Origin: Nocardioides_C sp963700955
GTDB lineage: Bacteria > Actinomycetota > Actinomycetes > Propionibacteriales > Nocardioidaceae
Assembly (NCBI GenBank): GCA_963700955.1
Contig: CAVOZH010000004.1
Span: forward strand, 186,001 to 250,000
DNA: 64,000 nucleotides
Reading direction: 5' to 3'
Every line of letters begins with the position of its first letter. The stretch's first letter is position 1. The translations under genes were made by a program, and so were the position numbers. The notes beneath the pieces are model-generated. The model made no database searches. It was not told the DNA's origin and saw nothing but the letters and a program-made list of their open reading frames with translations. Positions 19,304 to 27,619 of the stretch are shown piece after piece.

Positions 19304-20092
19304 ATGAGCGTCGCCGCACACGACGGGGTGAGCTCTGCCGAGCGGGAGCGGCACCAGCGGCTCGTGATCGCCGCTGCCGTCGTCGCCACGCTCGCCGTGA
19401 TCGCCGGGCCGATGCTCGCCGGTGCGCTCGGCCTGCATGGACGCCCGGCTCCTTTCGACGCGCTGACCCCGGACGCCCGGCGTGTGCTGAAGGAGCTGCC
19501 CGGCGCGTTCGAGACGGCCGGCCTGGTCGTCGTACCTGCGGCCACGGACCCGAACCTGCTCTGGACCGGACCCATCTCGCCCGACCAGGTGGACGACCCT
19601 GTCGTGAGCCTCGGGGTGGACGGGCTGGCGGAGCACGGCGACATGCACCTGCAGGAGACGGCGCCCGCCTGGCTGCGGCAGGTCGGCGCCGAGGACCTGG
19701 TCTTCGAAGACGTCGGGAACCTGTCGTTCGCCTGCACACGATGGCCCGGCGCCCAGACGTGCAGCGGCACCCTGCTGATGGAGCACCTCGGAGAGCGCTA
19801 CATCCTCCGGTCCGGACTCGGCCTGCCGCGGTCGCCGGGTGAGGTGAGCAGCTTCCAGGTGCTCGACGACGGACTACCCAGCGAGCTGGTCCTCGGTGGG
19901 GCACCGCCGGAGGTCAGGTCCGTGGAGGTCACGATGGTCGGCGGCGGTCGCGTGCTCGCGGCCCGGACCACCGCGCCCGGGGCGGTCGGCGGTACGACGT
20001 TGTGGTGGGCCTCGGTCCCCGCCCCCGTCGCCGTGGTGACGTTCCTCGACGCCCGGGGTCAGGTGCTCGCGAGGTCACCCGTGACGCAGTGA
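19304..20092 (+). CDS. Membrane-anchored extracytoplasmic protein of unknown function
   Basis: The 262-residue protein has one N-terminal membrane helix (LVIAAAVVATLAVIAGPMLAGALG, residues about 20-43) and a hydrophilic remainder expected outside the membrane. Two cysteines in CTRWPGAQTC could pair there. No known domain is recognised. GGGAGG precedes the ATG by about six bases. It lies 57 bases after pfkA on the same strand and could be read through, but nothing ties it to glycolysis. Confidence 0.65.
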   Translation: MSVAAHDGVSSAERERHQRLVIAAAVVATLAVIAGPMLAGALGLHGRPAPFDALTPDARRVLKELPGAFETAGLVVVPAATDPNLLWTGPISPDQVDDPVVSLGVDGLAEHGDMHLQETAPAWLRQVGAEDLVFEDVGNLSFACTRWPGAQTCSGTLLMEHLGERYILRSGLGLPRSPGEVSSFQVLDDGLPSELVLGGAPPEVRSVEVTMVGGGRVLAARTTAPGAVGGTTLWWASVPAPVAVVTFLDARGQVLARSPVTQ

Positions 20093-20143
20093 GCCCCCCT
20101 TCGTCGTCGTACGGCGGCCGCCCGTCTGAGGCCGGACGCCGAG

Positions 20144-20902
20144 TCAGCCGAGGTCGACGCTCAGCGCACGGTGGTCGGAGAGCGGGAGCTCGTGCGCCTC
20201 GGACCTCGCGACCCGCCCGACGTCGCCGCGGGCCAGGACGTGGTCGAGCTGCTCGCGCGGGGCGGGTGCGGGAAAGGTGGGCTCGGCGACGAGCGGCGTC
20301 ATCCCGGTGATGGCCCGCGCCCGGGGCAACGACATGTTGAGGTCGCCGACCAGGAGCAGGGGCTCCACACCGTCCACCGACTTCATGACCGTGCGCAGCT
20401 GGTGGCGCCCCCACCAGTCGACGAACGACAGGTGCGTGTTGACGACGGTGACCTCGCCGCCCGGGACGTCGATCCGCGCGGCGACGGCTACCCGGGGCTC
20501 GTCGCGCACGAGCACGGGACGCCTGCTGCCGCGAAACCACCTGGGCACCCGGGTGGGGGTGCTGGCGAGCCGGACGACCTCCCACGACGAGACGGGAAGC
20601 CTGCTCAGCAGGGCGATGCCGTAGGCCGCCGAGTCCGGCTGCTCGTCGCCGGTCGCCGCCATCCAGGTGGCTCCGGGACTGCCTGCGAGGGCGGCGACGA
20701 ACCTGTGCTCGACCGCTCCCATGGCCTCGGCCGCGACGGCGGTGAGGTCGGCATTGGCAGAACGCGGCTGGTTGCGGTCGACCTCCTGCAGGGCGAGCAC
20801 GTCGGCGTCGAGGGTCTTCACGGCCGATGCGAAGCGCTCGACGTCGACTCTGTCGTCGGCGGGGGAGCGCCCGTGCAGGATGTTGAAGGTCGCGACACGC
20901 AT
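20144..20902 (-). CDS. Endonuclease/exonuclease/phosphatase (EEP) family protein
   Basis: The 252-residue protein shows the EEP-fold metal sites in order: TFNILHG (Asn), LALQEVDRNQ (Glu), VVNTHLSF (His), LLVGDLNM (Asp-x-Asn) and a C-terminal LSDHRAL (Asp-His). It lacks a signal peptide, so it is cytoplasmic. EEP members cleave nucleic acid or phosphoester bonds of lipids and inositol phosphates; the substrate cannot be told from sequence alone. It stands alone, convergent with the gene at 19304 and divergent from the nucleotidyltransferase. Confidence 0.85.
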   Translation of the reverse strand: MRVATFNILHGRSPADDRVDVERFASAVKTLDADVLALQEVDRNQPRSANADLTAVAAEAMGAVEHRFVAALAGSPGATWMAATGDEQPDSAAYGIALLSRLPVSSWEVVRLASTPTRVPRWFRGSRRPVLVRDEPRVAVAARIDVPGGEVTVVNTHLSFVDWWGRHQLRTVMKSVDGVEPLLLVGDLNMSLPRARAITGMTPLVAEPTFPAPAPREQLDHVLARGDVGRVARSEAHELPLSDHRALSVDLG

Positions 20903-20964
20903 AGGGGACTGGTGCCCAGGGACGGGGCTCGTTAGTCCTCGGTCTGGATGGGTAGTGCCAGTCC

Positions 20965-21522
20965 ATGGCTTTGGAGGAGCAGGAGAACCTGCGCGAGGCG
21001 CTCAAGCGGGTCGCCGTCGCACTGAAGCAGAGCGAGATCCCGTTCGCGCTGATCGGTGGGTACGCCGTCTGGGCGAGAGGTGGCCCGGAGCCCGAGCACG
21101 ACGTGGACTTCATGGTCGCCGACGAGGACTCCGCCAAGGCCGCCGAGCTCCTGGCCCAGGAGGGCTTCCAGGTCGTGCAGCCTCCGGAGGACTGGCTGTT
21201 CAAGGTCTACACCGACGACGCGATGGTCGACATCATCTTCCGCGACTCCGGGACCCCCGCGACCCGCGGCGTGGTCGAGGACGCCGACGAGATCGAGGTG
21301 CTCTCGGTGCAGATGCCGGTGCTGTCGGGCACGGAGCTGCTGGTGCAGAAGCTCAACGCGATGGACGAGCACATGTGCGACTACGGCCGGCTCCTGCCCG
21401 TCGCCCGGGCGCTGCGCGAGCAGGTCGACTGGCCGCGGGTGCGCAAGGAGACCGGGGAGAACGACTTCGCGGACGCCTTCCTCTACCTCGCCGAGCGGCT
21501 GTCGATCATCGACCCTGCCTGA
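20965..21522 (+). CDS. Nucleotidyltransferase-fold protein
   Basis: The 185-residue protein has the minimal nucleotidyltransferase pattern: ALIGGYAVWARGG with the acidic HDVDFMV downstream, and a later acid in MVDIIF. This matches stand-alone nucleotidyltransferases of the AbiEii/DUF6036-like kind. Such proteins can be toxins or antitoxin-like enzymes, but no partner gene is adjacent (the neighbours are EEP and RecQ-like). It may therefore be a housekeeping enzyme or an orphan. Confidence 0.7.
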   Translation: MALEEQENLREALKRVAVALKQSEIPFALIGGYAVWARGGPEPEHDVDFMVADEDSAKAAELLAQEGFQVVQPPEDWLFKVYTDDAMVDIIFRDSGTPATRGVVEDADEIEVLSVQMPVLSGTELLVQKLNAMDEHMCDYGRLLPVARALREQVDWPRVRKETGENDFADAFLYLAERLSIIDPA

Positions 21523-21591
21523 GCTGCCCGGCCGGAGAGGGGGCGGACACCAGCGCGGTGCCTGTCGGCGCCGGTGCGTAGGGTCGCGGGC

Positions 21592-23721
21592 ATGACTTCG
21601 TCAGAGGCAGGCATGGGTTCGACGACCATCGGGCTCATCCCGGAGCGGGCCGCCGTCGCCGATCGGGTGATCGCCGCGATGGCGGGTCCGGAAGCGCGGC
21701 TCCGCGACGACCAGTCCACGGCGGTGGCGGCCCTCAGCGAGGCAGCGGCCCGGGTCCTGGTGGTGCAGGCGACCGGCTGGGGCAAGTCGGCGGTCTACTG
21801 GGCGGCCACGGCCATCCGTCGCAGCGAGGGGCATGGCCCGACCCTGGTGGTCTCGCCGTTGTTGTCGCTCATGCGCGACCAGGTCGCCGCCGCCGGACGA
21901 GCGGGCCTGCGCGCCGCCACGTTGAACTCCTCCAACATCGACGAGTGGTCGGCGATCGAGTCTGCCCTGCGGGGCGGGGAGCTCGACGTACTCCTCGTGT
22001 CGCCGGAGCGCCTTGCCAACCCGGGCTTCGGTCGGCGGGTCCTCGACGGGCTGGCCGGGAGCCTCGGGCTGCTGGTGATCGACGAGGCGCACGCGGTCTC
22101 CGACTGGGGTCACGACTTCCGTCCCGACTACCGCCGCGTGTCGGACGTGCTGCAGCGGCTCAACCCCCAGACCCCGGTGCTCGCGACCACTGCCACCGCG
22201 AACGCCCGGGTCACCGACGACGTGGCCGCCCAGCTCGGAGAGTCGACCTTGGTGCTGCGCGGCGCCCTGGCGCGGGCCAGCCTCGAGCTGTCGGTGGTCG
22301 ACCGGCTGAGCCCGTTGCAGCGCTACGCCTGGGTGGTCGACCACCTGCCGCGACTGTCCGGGTCGGGCATCGTCTACACCCTCACCGTCGCCGACGCCGA
22401 GCGCCTGACCGCGGCGATCCGTGAGGTGCACGGCGACGCGGTGCCGGTGGCCGCCTACACCGGGCAGCTCGAGGCTGCCGCACGTCACGAGCTCGAGGAC
22501 GCGCTGCGCGACAACCGGCTCAAGGCGCTGATCGCGACCTCCGCGCTCGGCATGGGGTACGACAAGCCCGATCTCGGCTTCGTGGTGCACGTGGGGGCGC
22601 CGCCGTCCCCGGTGTCGTACTACCAGCAGGTGGGGCGCGCCGGACGTGCGATCGAGCACGCTCACGCCGTCCTCCTGCCGTCCGAGGCCGACGCCGGGGT
22701 GTGGGACTACTTCGCGACCGCGACGATCCCGCGGCCCGAGCAGGTGGAGCGGGTGCTGGCCGTCGTGCCTGTCGGAGAGCCGGTCAGCGTCGCCGCGGTC
22801 GAGGCCGAGTCCGGCGTCCGCCGAGGTCGGGTGGAGCTGATGCTGAAGCAGCTCGCCGTCGACGGCGTCGTGGACCGCGTCGAGGGCGGCTGGACAGCCA
22901 CCGGGACGCCGTGGACGTACGACGCCGGGCACTACGACGGGATCATCGCGGTCCGCAGGCGCGAAGCCGACATCATGCGGGCCTACACGCGAGGAGAGCG
23001 CTGCCTGATGCAGCTGCTCCAGGAGTCCCTCGACGACCCCACGGCCGAGCCGTGCGGGCGGTGCTCGGTCTGCCGCGGCGAGCTGCCCGCTGCGTTGGCC
23101 GGCGAGCCGTCGGCCGAGACCGTGGCCGCGGTGACCAGGATGCTGCGCGGCCAGGTCCACGTCGTGGAGCCCCGGAAGATGTGGCCGGGCGGAGCGTTCG
23201 GCTCGCGCGGCCGGATCCCCGCGGACGAGGGACATGCTCCCGGACGGGCACTCGTGTACGCCGACGCTCCGGAGTGGCGGGAGACGGTCGCGGCGATGTT
23301 CGCCCGCGACGCCGCTGCGCCCGAGGAGGTCAAGGAGGCCTGTGTCCGGCTGCTGTCCCAGTGGCGAACCGAGTGGCCTGCGCGCCCTGAGGTCGTGGTG
23401 GACCTGCCGGCGGCCGGGTTCCCTACCCTGACCCGTGACGTCGCGGACCACCTCTCAGCGGTCGGGCGACTCGGGCGGGCGGCGCTCGAGGTGGGCCCCG
23501 GCCCAGACGGCGATGCCGTGCGTGAGATGGGCTCGGCCGAGGAGGCCGCGATGTGGCGGGACCGGCTGTCGGTGGACAACCCGTCCGCGGTGAGCGGTCG
23601 ATCCGTGCTCCTCGTGGTCGACGCGACCTCCTCGCTGTGGCCGGTGACTGTTGCCTCGGCGGTCCTGCGGCGTGCGGGAGTGCCCGTCGTACTCCCGTTG
23701 TTGATCCACCGCCGGCCCTGA
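21592..23721 (+). CDS. RecQ-like DNA helicase with C-terminal phosphoribosyltransferase-like segment
   Basis: The 709-residue SF2 helicase has Walker A QATGWGKSAVYW, motif Ia SPLLSLMRDQV, DEAH box VIDEAHAVSDWGHDFRPDY (RecQ type), motif III ATTATAN, and motif VI YYQQVGRAGR. A Cys4 zinc cluster (C near residue 470, then EPCGRCSVCRG) and a winged-helix-like stretch follow, as in RecQ. The last ~40 residues, VLLVVDATSSLWPVTVASAVL and RRAGVPVVLPLLIH, resemble the core of a ComF-like phosphoribosyltransferase fold. It probably unwinds DNA in repair. TAGGGT (21579-21584) seven bases before ATG 21592 decides the start and implies leaderless mRNA. Confidence 0.85.
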   Translation: MTSSEAGMGSTTIGLIPERAAVADRVIAAMAGPEARLRDDQSTAVAALSEAAARVLVVQATGWGKSAVYWAATAIRRSEGHGPTLVVSPLLSLMRDQVAAAGRAGLRAATLNSSNIDEWSAIESALRGGELDVLLVSPERLANPGFGRRVLDGLAGSLGLLVIDEAHAVSDWGHDFRPDYRRVSDVLQRLNPQTPVLATTATANARVTDDVAAQLGESTLVLRGALARASLELSVVDRLSPLQRYAWVVDHLPRLSGSGIVYTLTVADAERLTAAIREVHGDAVPVAAYTGQLEAAARHELEDALRDNRLKALIATSALGMGYDKPDLGFVVHVGAPPSPVSYYQQVGRAGRAIEHAHAVLLPSEADAGVWDYFATATIPRPEQVERVLAVVPVGEPVSVAAVEAESGVRRGRVELMLKQLAVDGVVDRVEGGWTATGTPWTYDAGHYDGIIAVRRREADIMRAYTRGERCLMQLLQESLDDPTAEPCGRCSVCRGELPAALAGEPSAETVAAVTRMLRGQVHVVEPRKMWPGGAFGSRGRIPADEGHAPGRALVYADAPEWRETVAAMFARDAAAPEEVKEACVRLLSQWRTEWPARPEVVVDLPAAGFPTLTRDVADHLSAVGRLGRAALEVGPGPDGDAVREMGSAEEAAMWRDRLSVDNPSAVSGRSVLLVVDATSSLWPVTVASAVLRRAGVPVVLPLLIHRRP

Positions 23722-23827
23722 GACTCGGCCTGCCGCCGGACCGCAGCCCCTGGAGCAGACCGGTGGCGCCAAAGCGCCTCCCGTGGTCGGCGGGCCGACG
23801 CATACTCGGAGCGGGAAGGGAGGGACT

Positions 23828-25396
23828 GTGACGGTAGTGGTTGCGATCAACCTTCTCGGACGCTTCCGGGTGCTGGTCGACGACCGCCCTGTCCCTGACG
23901 ACGCGTGGTCCCGCCGCGATGCCGCGAGCCTGGTCAAGCTGCTCGCCCTCCGTCGCGACAGACGGCTCCACCGGGAGCAGGTCATGGATCTGCTCTGGCC
24001 CGACCTGGATGTGGCCGAAGCGGCGCCACGGCTGCACAAGGCCGCCCACTTCGCTCGCAAGGCGCTGGGCCGGGCCGACGCGGTGGTGCTCCACGGCGAG
24101 ATGGTGTCGCTCTTTCCCGGGCTCCCGGTGAGGGTGGACGCGGACGACTTCGAGAGGGCAGCGGAGGAGGCCCTGGCCGACACGTCCGCTGCTGCGGCGG
24201 CGGAGGTCCTGGACAGGTACCCGGGGGAGCCGCTGCCGGCAGATCTCTACGCCGAGTGGGCCAGCGAGCCTCGCGAGCGCCTGGCCGGGTTGCGTCACCG
24301 GCTGCTGCGGCAGGCCCGGCGGTGGCACCAGATCATCGAGCTGGACCCGGTCGACGAGGAGGCCCACGTCGAGCTGATGCGCGAGCTCGTTCGGGACGCT
24401 GACCCGCGTGGTGCCCTCCGCCAGTTCGAGAGCCTGGACCGGGGCCTGCGTCGAGAGCTCGGGTCGGGCCCCGGGCCGGAAGCCACCAGGTTGCGAGACG
24501 AGCTCACTGAAGCGCTCCGTGACCTGGGCAGCATGACGCCGGCCGACGAGGGGCGGCTTCAGCAACAGATCCGGTTCTGCCGCACCGACGACGGCGTCCG
24601 GCTCGCCTATGCCTCCTCCGGAAGCGGGCCACCGCTGGTGAAGGCGGCGAACTGGCTCACCCACGTCGACCACGACTGGAACAGTCCGGTGTGGCGACAC
24701 TGGCTGGTGGAGCTCTCGCGCGGACACCGGCTGGTCCGGTACGACGAGCGCGGCTGCGGCCTTTCGGACTGGGACATCAAGCCGCCCACCTTCGAGAGCT
24801 GGGTGCAGGACCTCGAGACCGTGGTCGATGCCGCGGGACTGGAGAAGTTCCCGCTCCTCGGCATCTCTCAGGGCGGTCCCGTAGCGGTCGCCTACGCGGC
24901 ACGGCACCCGGAGCGCGTGACCCGGCTGGTGCTGTACGGCACCTTCGTCCAGGGCCGGTCGGCCAGGGCCACCACCGATGAGGAACGCCGCGAACAGCTG
25001 CTCCAGGCGGAGCTCGCGAGACTGGGCTGGGGTCGCGACGAGCCCGCGTTCCGGCAGGTGTTCACCTCACAGTTCATGCCGGAGGGCTCGCGGCTGCTCT
25101 GGGACCAGTTCAACGAGCTCCAGCGCAACACCACGTCGGCGGAGAACGCCGCACGGGTACTCGAGGTGAACGCGTCGATCGACGTGATGGACGAGGCACC
25201 GCGGGTCACGGTGCCGACGCTGGTTCTCCATGCCCGACAGGACCGGCGACCGCCCTTCCAGCAAGGTCGGCTGATGGCGTCGCTCATCCCCGACAGCCGC
25301 TTCGTCGCGCTCGAGAGCTGCAACCACATCCTTCTCGCCGACGAGCCGGCGTGGCCGGTCTTCCTCCGTGAGGTCGAGGCCTTCCTGGCGGAGTGA
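23828..25396 (+). CDS. BTAD-type transcriptional regulator fused to an alpha/beta hydrolase
   Basis: The 522-residue protein has an N-terminal OmpR/SARP-like winged helix (LLGRFRVLVDDRPVPDDAWS through HREQVMDLLWPDLD), then a bacterial transcriptional-activation (BTAD) helical domain to about residue 235. An alpha/beta hydrolase follows from about 240, with RYDERGCGLSD, nucleophile elbow LLGISQGGPVA (Ser), acid in LHARQDRRPPF and His in ESCNHILLAD. A complete catalytic triad suggests the hydrolase part is active or binds an ester-like ligand, perhaps as a sensor. GTG at 23828 follows GGGAGGG; in-frame GTG at 23783 lacks this. DNA targets are unknown. Confidence 0.88.
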   Translation: MTVVVAINLLGRFRVLVDDRPVPDDAWSRRDAASLVKLLALRRDRRLHREQVMDLLWPDLDVAEAAPRLHKAAHFARKALGRADAVVLHGEMVSLFPGLPVRVDADDFERAAEEALADTSAAAAAEVLDRYPGEPLPADLYAEWASEPRERLAGLRHRLLRQARRWHQIIELDPVDEEAHVELMRELVRDADPRGALRQFESLDRGLRRELGSGPGPEATRLRDELTEALRDLGSMTPADEGRLQQQIRFCRTDDGVRLAYASSGSGPPLVKAANWLTHVDHDWNSPVWRHWLVELSRGHRLVRYDERGCGLSDWDIKPPTFESWVQDLETVVDAAGLEKFPLLGISQGGPVAVAYAARHPERVTRLVLYGTFVQGRSARATTDEERREQLLQAELARLGWGRDEPAFRQVFTSQFMPEGSRLLWDQFNELQRNTTSAENAARVLEVNASIDVMDEAPRVTVPTLVLHARQDRRPPFQQGRLMASLIPDSRFVALESCNHILLADEPAWPVFLREVEAFLAE

Positions 25397-25423
25397 ACGC
25401 GCGGCCGAACAGCCGGGACAGCA

Positions 25424-25457
25424 AAGGAGGGCGTGCCGCCGGCGGCACGCCCTCCTT
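25424..25457. terminator. Perfect 34-bp palindrome, bidirectional terminator
   Basis: AAGGAGGGCGTGCCGCC at 25424-25440 is followed at once by its exact reverse complement to 25457. It lies between the convergent BTAD-hydrolase gene (ends 25396) and subtilase gene (ends 25470), where a bidirectional stop signal is expected. It lacks a long T-tract, as is usual in high-GC actinobacteria. Confidence 0.85.
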
Positions 25458-25469
25458 GCTGCAGGTCGG

Positions 25470-26702
25470 TCAGAGAGCCTTGGGAGCCGTGGTGCTCAGG
25501 ACACTCGTGGTGCCATTGGCGGTCCCGGTGCTCTTGCCGCCCTTGCCACTCTTGGCGTTCGGGGTGCTCTTGGCGCTCTTGGCCCCCTTGCCGCCCTTCG
25601 TCTTGGTCGAGGCCGACGTGACCGCCGCGCCCTGGTAGGCAGTGGCAGCAGCCGCGTCGACGATGCCGTAGCCGTAGGCATTGGTGTAGACGCCCGTCCC
25701 TGCGCCGGGGGTGCGGGCCGTGTCGATCAGCGCGGACTTGATGTTGTCCAGGGTTCGCCCCTGCGCGGCGAGGAGTGCGGCAACTCCGGACACGTGCGGG
25801 GTGGCCATCGACGTACCCGCGTAGTAGTCGTAGTCGCTCTGGCCGCAGGTGGCCGAGCCCTTGCCGAGCGGCACCGTCGAGACGATGTCGTCCTCGCAGA
25901 ACACCAGTCCGGCACCACCTGGGGCCGCCACCGCGAACATGTCGGGCTTGATCGCGCCGTTGCTGTAGTACGCCGGCGTCTCGTCCCGCGTGGTCGCGGT
26001 GACGCAGAGCGCGCCGTTCTCGAAGGACGGGGTGTCGCACACCGGGAAGCTCTCGTTGCCGGCGGCGGCCACGACCATGACCCCCTTCGAGTTGGCGTAG
26101 GCGATCGCGTCGGTGACGGTGCTCTCCACGCCGGTGATCGTCAGCGCCTGGACACCAGGCATGGCGCCGAGGCTGAGGTTCACCACGTCCGCGCCGTGGT
26201 CCGCTGCGTATCGGATGCCGTTCGCGATGTCCTCGAACGCGCCACTGCCTGCCTCGAGCGCCTTGATGGGCATGATCTTGGCGTCGGGGGCCGTGCCGGC
26301 GACACCCACTCCGTTGTTCGTCACGGCGGCGATGATGCCGCTGACGTGGGTGCCGTGCTCGTCGTCCGCGTCGGCGACGCCGTTCGGGCCCTTCCAGTCA
26401 CCGTTGCCACACGACGGGTTGCACTCGATGAACGTGGCGCCGGGGACGAGGTTGGCCTTGAGGTCGGGGTGGCTCAGGTCCACGCCGGTGTCGACGACCG
26501 CGACCACGGCACCGGAGCCGGTGGAGGTGGCCCAGGCGTCCTCGGCCTTGATCTGGTCCAGGCCCCATTGCTGGGGACGCAGGGGGTCGTTGGTGGCAGC
26601 GGCCGCTGGAGCGGCGATGGCGGCGGCAGCGACGAGGCTGACACCGGCGGCGAGAGCGCCGAGGCGCTGGGGCATCGAAGTGTGGGGGAGACCGAGGGAC
26701 AT
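25470..26702 (-). CDS. Secreted subtilisin-like serine protease with Lys/Ser/Gly-rich tail
   Basis: The 410-residue S8 peptidase carries a signal peptide (ALAAGVSLVAAAAIAAPAAAA) and the triad VVDTGVDLSHPD (Asp), DEHGTHVSGIIA (His) and YAGTSMATPHVSGV (Ser), with oxyanion Asn in AAAGNES. Cysteines in ECNPSCG, PVCDTP, ALCVT, VFCED and ATCGQ could form disulfides outside the cell. The last 40 residues are low-complexity TKGGKGAKSAKS-type repeats that may bind the wall. There is no obvious separate propeptide inhibitor domain. The ATG at 26702 has GGAAGG six bases upstream; an in-frame GTG further up lacks support. Confidence 0.9.
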   Translation of the reverse strand: MSLGLPHTSMPQRLGALAAGVSLVAAAAIAAPAAAATNDPLRPQQWGLDQIKAEDAWATSTGSGAVVAVVDTGVDLSHPDLKANLVPGATFIECNPSCGNGDWKGPNGVADADDEHGTHVSGIIAAVTNNGVGVAGTAPDAKIMPIKALEAGSGAFEDIANGIRYAADHGADVVNLSLGAMPGVQALTITGVESTVTDAIAYANSKGVMVVAAAGNESFPVCDTPSFENGALCVTATTRDETPAYYSNGAIKPDMFAVAAPGGAGLVFCEDDIVSTVPLGKGSATCGQSDYDYYAGTSMATPHVSGVAALLAAQGRTLDNIKSALIDTARTPGAGTGVYTNAYGYGIVDAAAATAYQGAAVTSASTKTKGGKGAKSAKSTPNAKSGKGGKSTGTANGTTSVLSTTAPKAL

Positions 26703-26926
26703 GCCGAGCCTTCCGAGAGAGCAAACTGGTGATTCGACAACGAGCGGCACGTCCGCAGGTCACGTCGGCACGCTGGCCGCCGAACGGCGAGGCGTTCCCA
26801 TCGGATCGCGGTGGCACTCCTCGGTCTCCGCGTCGTGCTCTGGTCGGCTGACGCACCTCGCTCATCGTGGTGAGACATATCGGGCGGGCCATTGTCCGGG
26901 CCGATTTGCGTGGGCTAGACCGGATC

Positions 26927-27046
26927 ATGGCCACTCCAGGGATGCGTCGGCTCGGGAGGTCGCTGCGCTCGCTCGTTCTCCCCGTCCTCGTCTTCCTCGT
27001 CTGCTTGCAGGTGTTCGAGATCGTGCTCATGGGTCTCTTCGCCTGA
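26927..27046 (+). CDS. Small single-pass membrane protein (39 aa)
   Basis: ATG at 26927 encodes a basic head (MATPGMRRLGRSLRS), one hydrophobic helix of about 20 residues (VLPVLVFLVCLQVFEIVLM) and a short GLFA end. A weak TAGACC box lies 5 bases upstream. A membrane-protein pattern in a short ORF with good codon choice supports a real gene, but homology could not be checked. Confidence 0.5.
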   Translation: MATPGMRRLGRSLRSLVLPVLVFLVCLQVFEIVLMGLFA

Positions 27047-27102
27047 CGGTCGAGAGGCCCAGTGGACGAGGTAGCCGTGCGACGCACGAGCTCGCTCGGA
27101 AG

Positions 27103-27432
27103 TCAGCTCCCGGTGTCCGCGGTGACCGCGTCGGCGGACCGCGCGCGGCGGACCGCGCTCGGCGGACCGCGCCCGGTGGAGACGGCGGTGAGGTCTTCGA
27201 CCGGGATCGGGGTGAGGCTGTCGGCGGGCCCGACCGCCGACAACCTCGAGGCACCCCGGCGCCGGCTCGACCGGAACACCCAGCTCACGATCGCGTAGGT
27301 CGTCGCGGCATAGACGACCCCGAGAATGACGTCGGTGACATAGTGCTCGCCGAGGTAGACCACGCCGACCCAGACGGAGACCGGGTAGACGGCGACCCAC
27401 CAGGTTCTTCGGATGCTGAACAGCCGTGCCTG
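27103..27432 (-). pseudogene. C-terminal remnant of a PAP2-family phosphatase
   Basis: The minus strand reads IRRTWWVAVYPVSVWVGVVYLGEHYVTDVILGVVYAATTYA, the last membrane helices of a PAP2 phosphatase including the EHYVTDV motif that carries the catalytic His-Asp. A charged tail of about 55 residues follows. Upstream of about 27432, in the same frame, the sequence loses all PAP2 character and runs antisense to the next gene's promoter region. The N-terminal half, with the KxxxxxxRP and PSGH motifs, is absent, so this is a truncated remnant or the end of a disrupted gene. It is divergent from the class II DAHP synthase. Confidence 0.55.
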
Positions 27433-27619
27433 ATCTGTGCTCGCAAGAACCGGCTGACCCCCGTCATGCCTTAGGACGCTACTTGCCTTATGCGATGCCT
27501 CGCCCACATTTTCCCGATTTTCACCGTTGCGCCGCATCCTCGGTCCACTCGGCGCAGTGGCAAGGTTCGAGCCAAGACCTGAGCGGGGGCGACGACACGT
27601 CCGGACGTACGCTGGGGCG

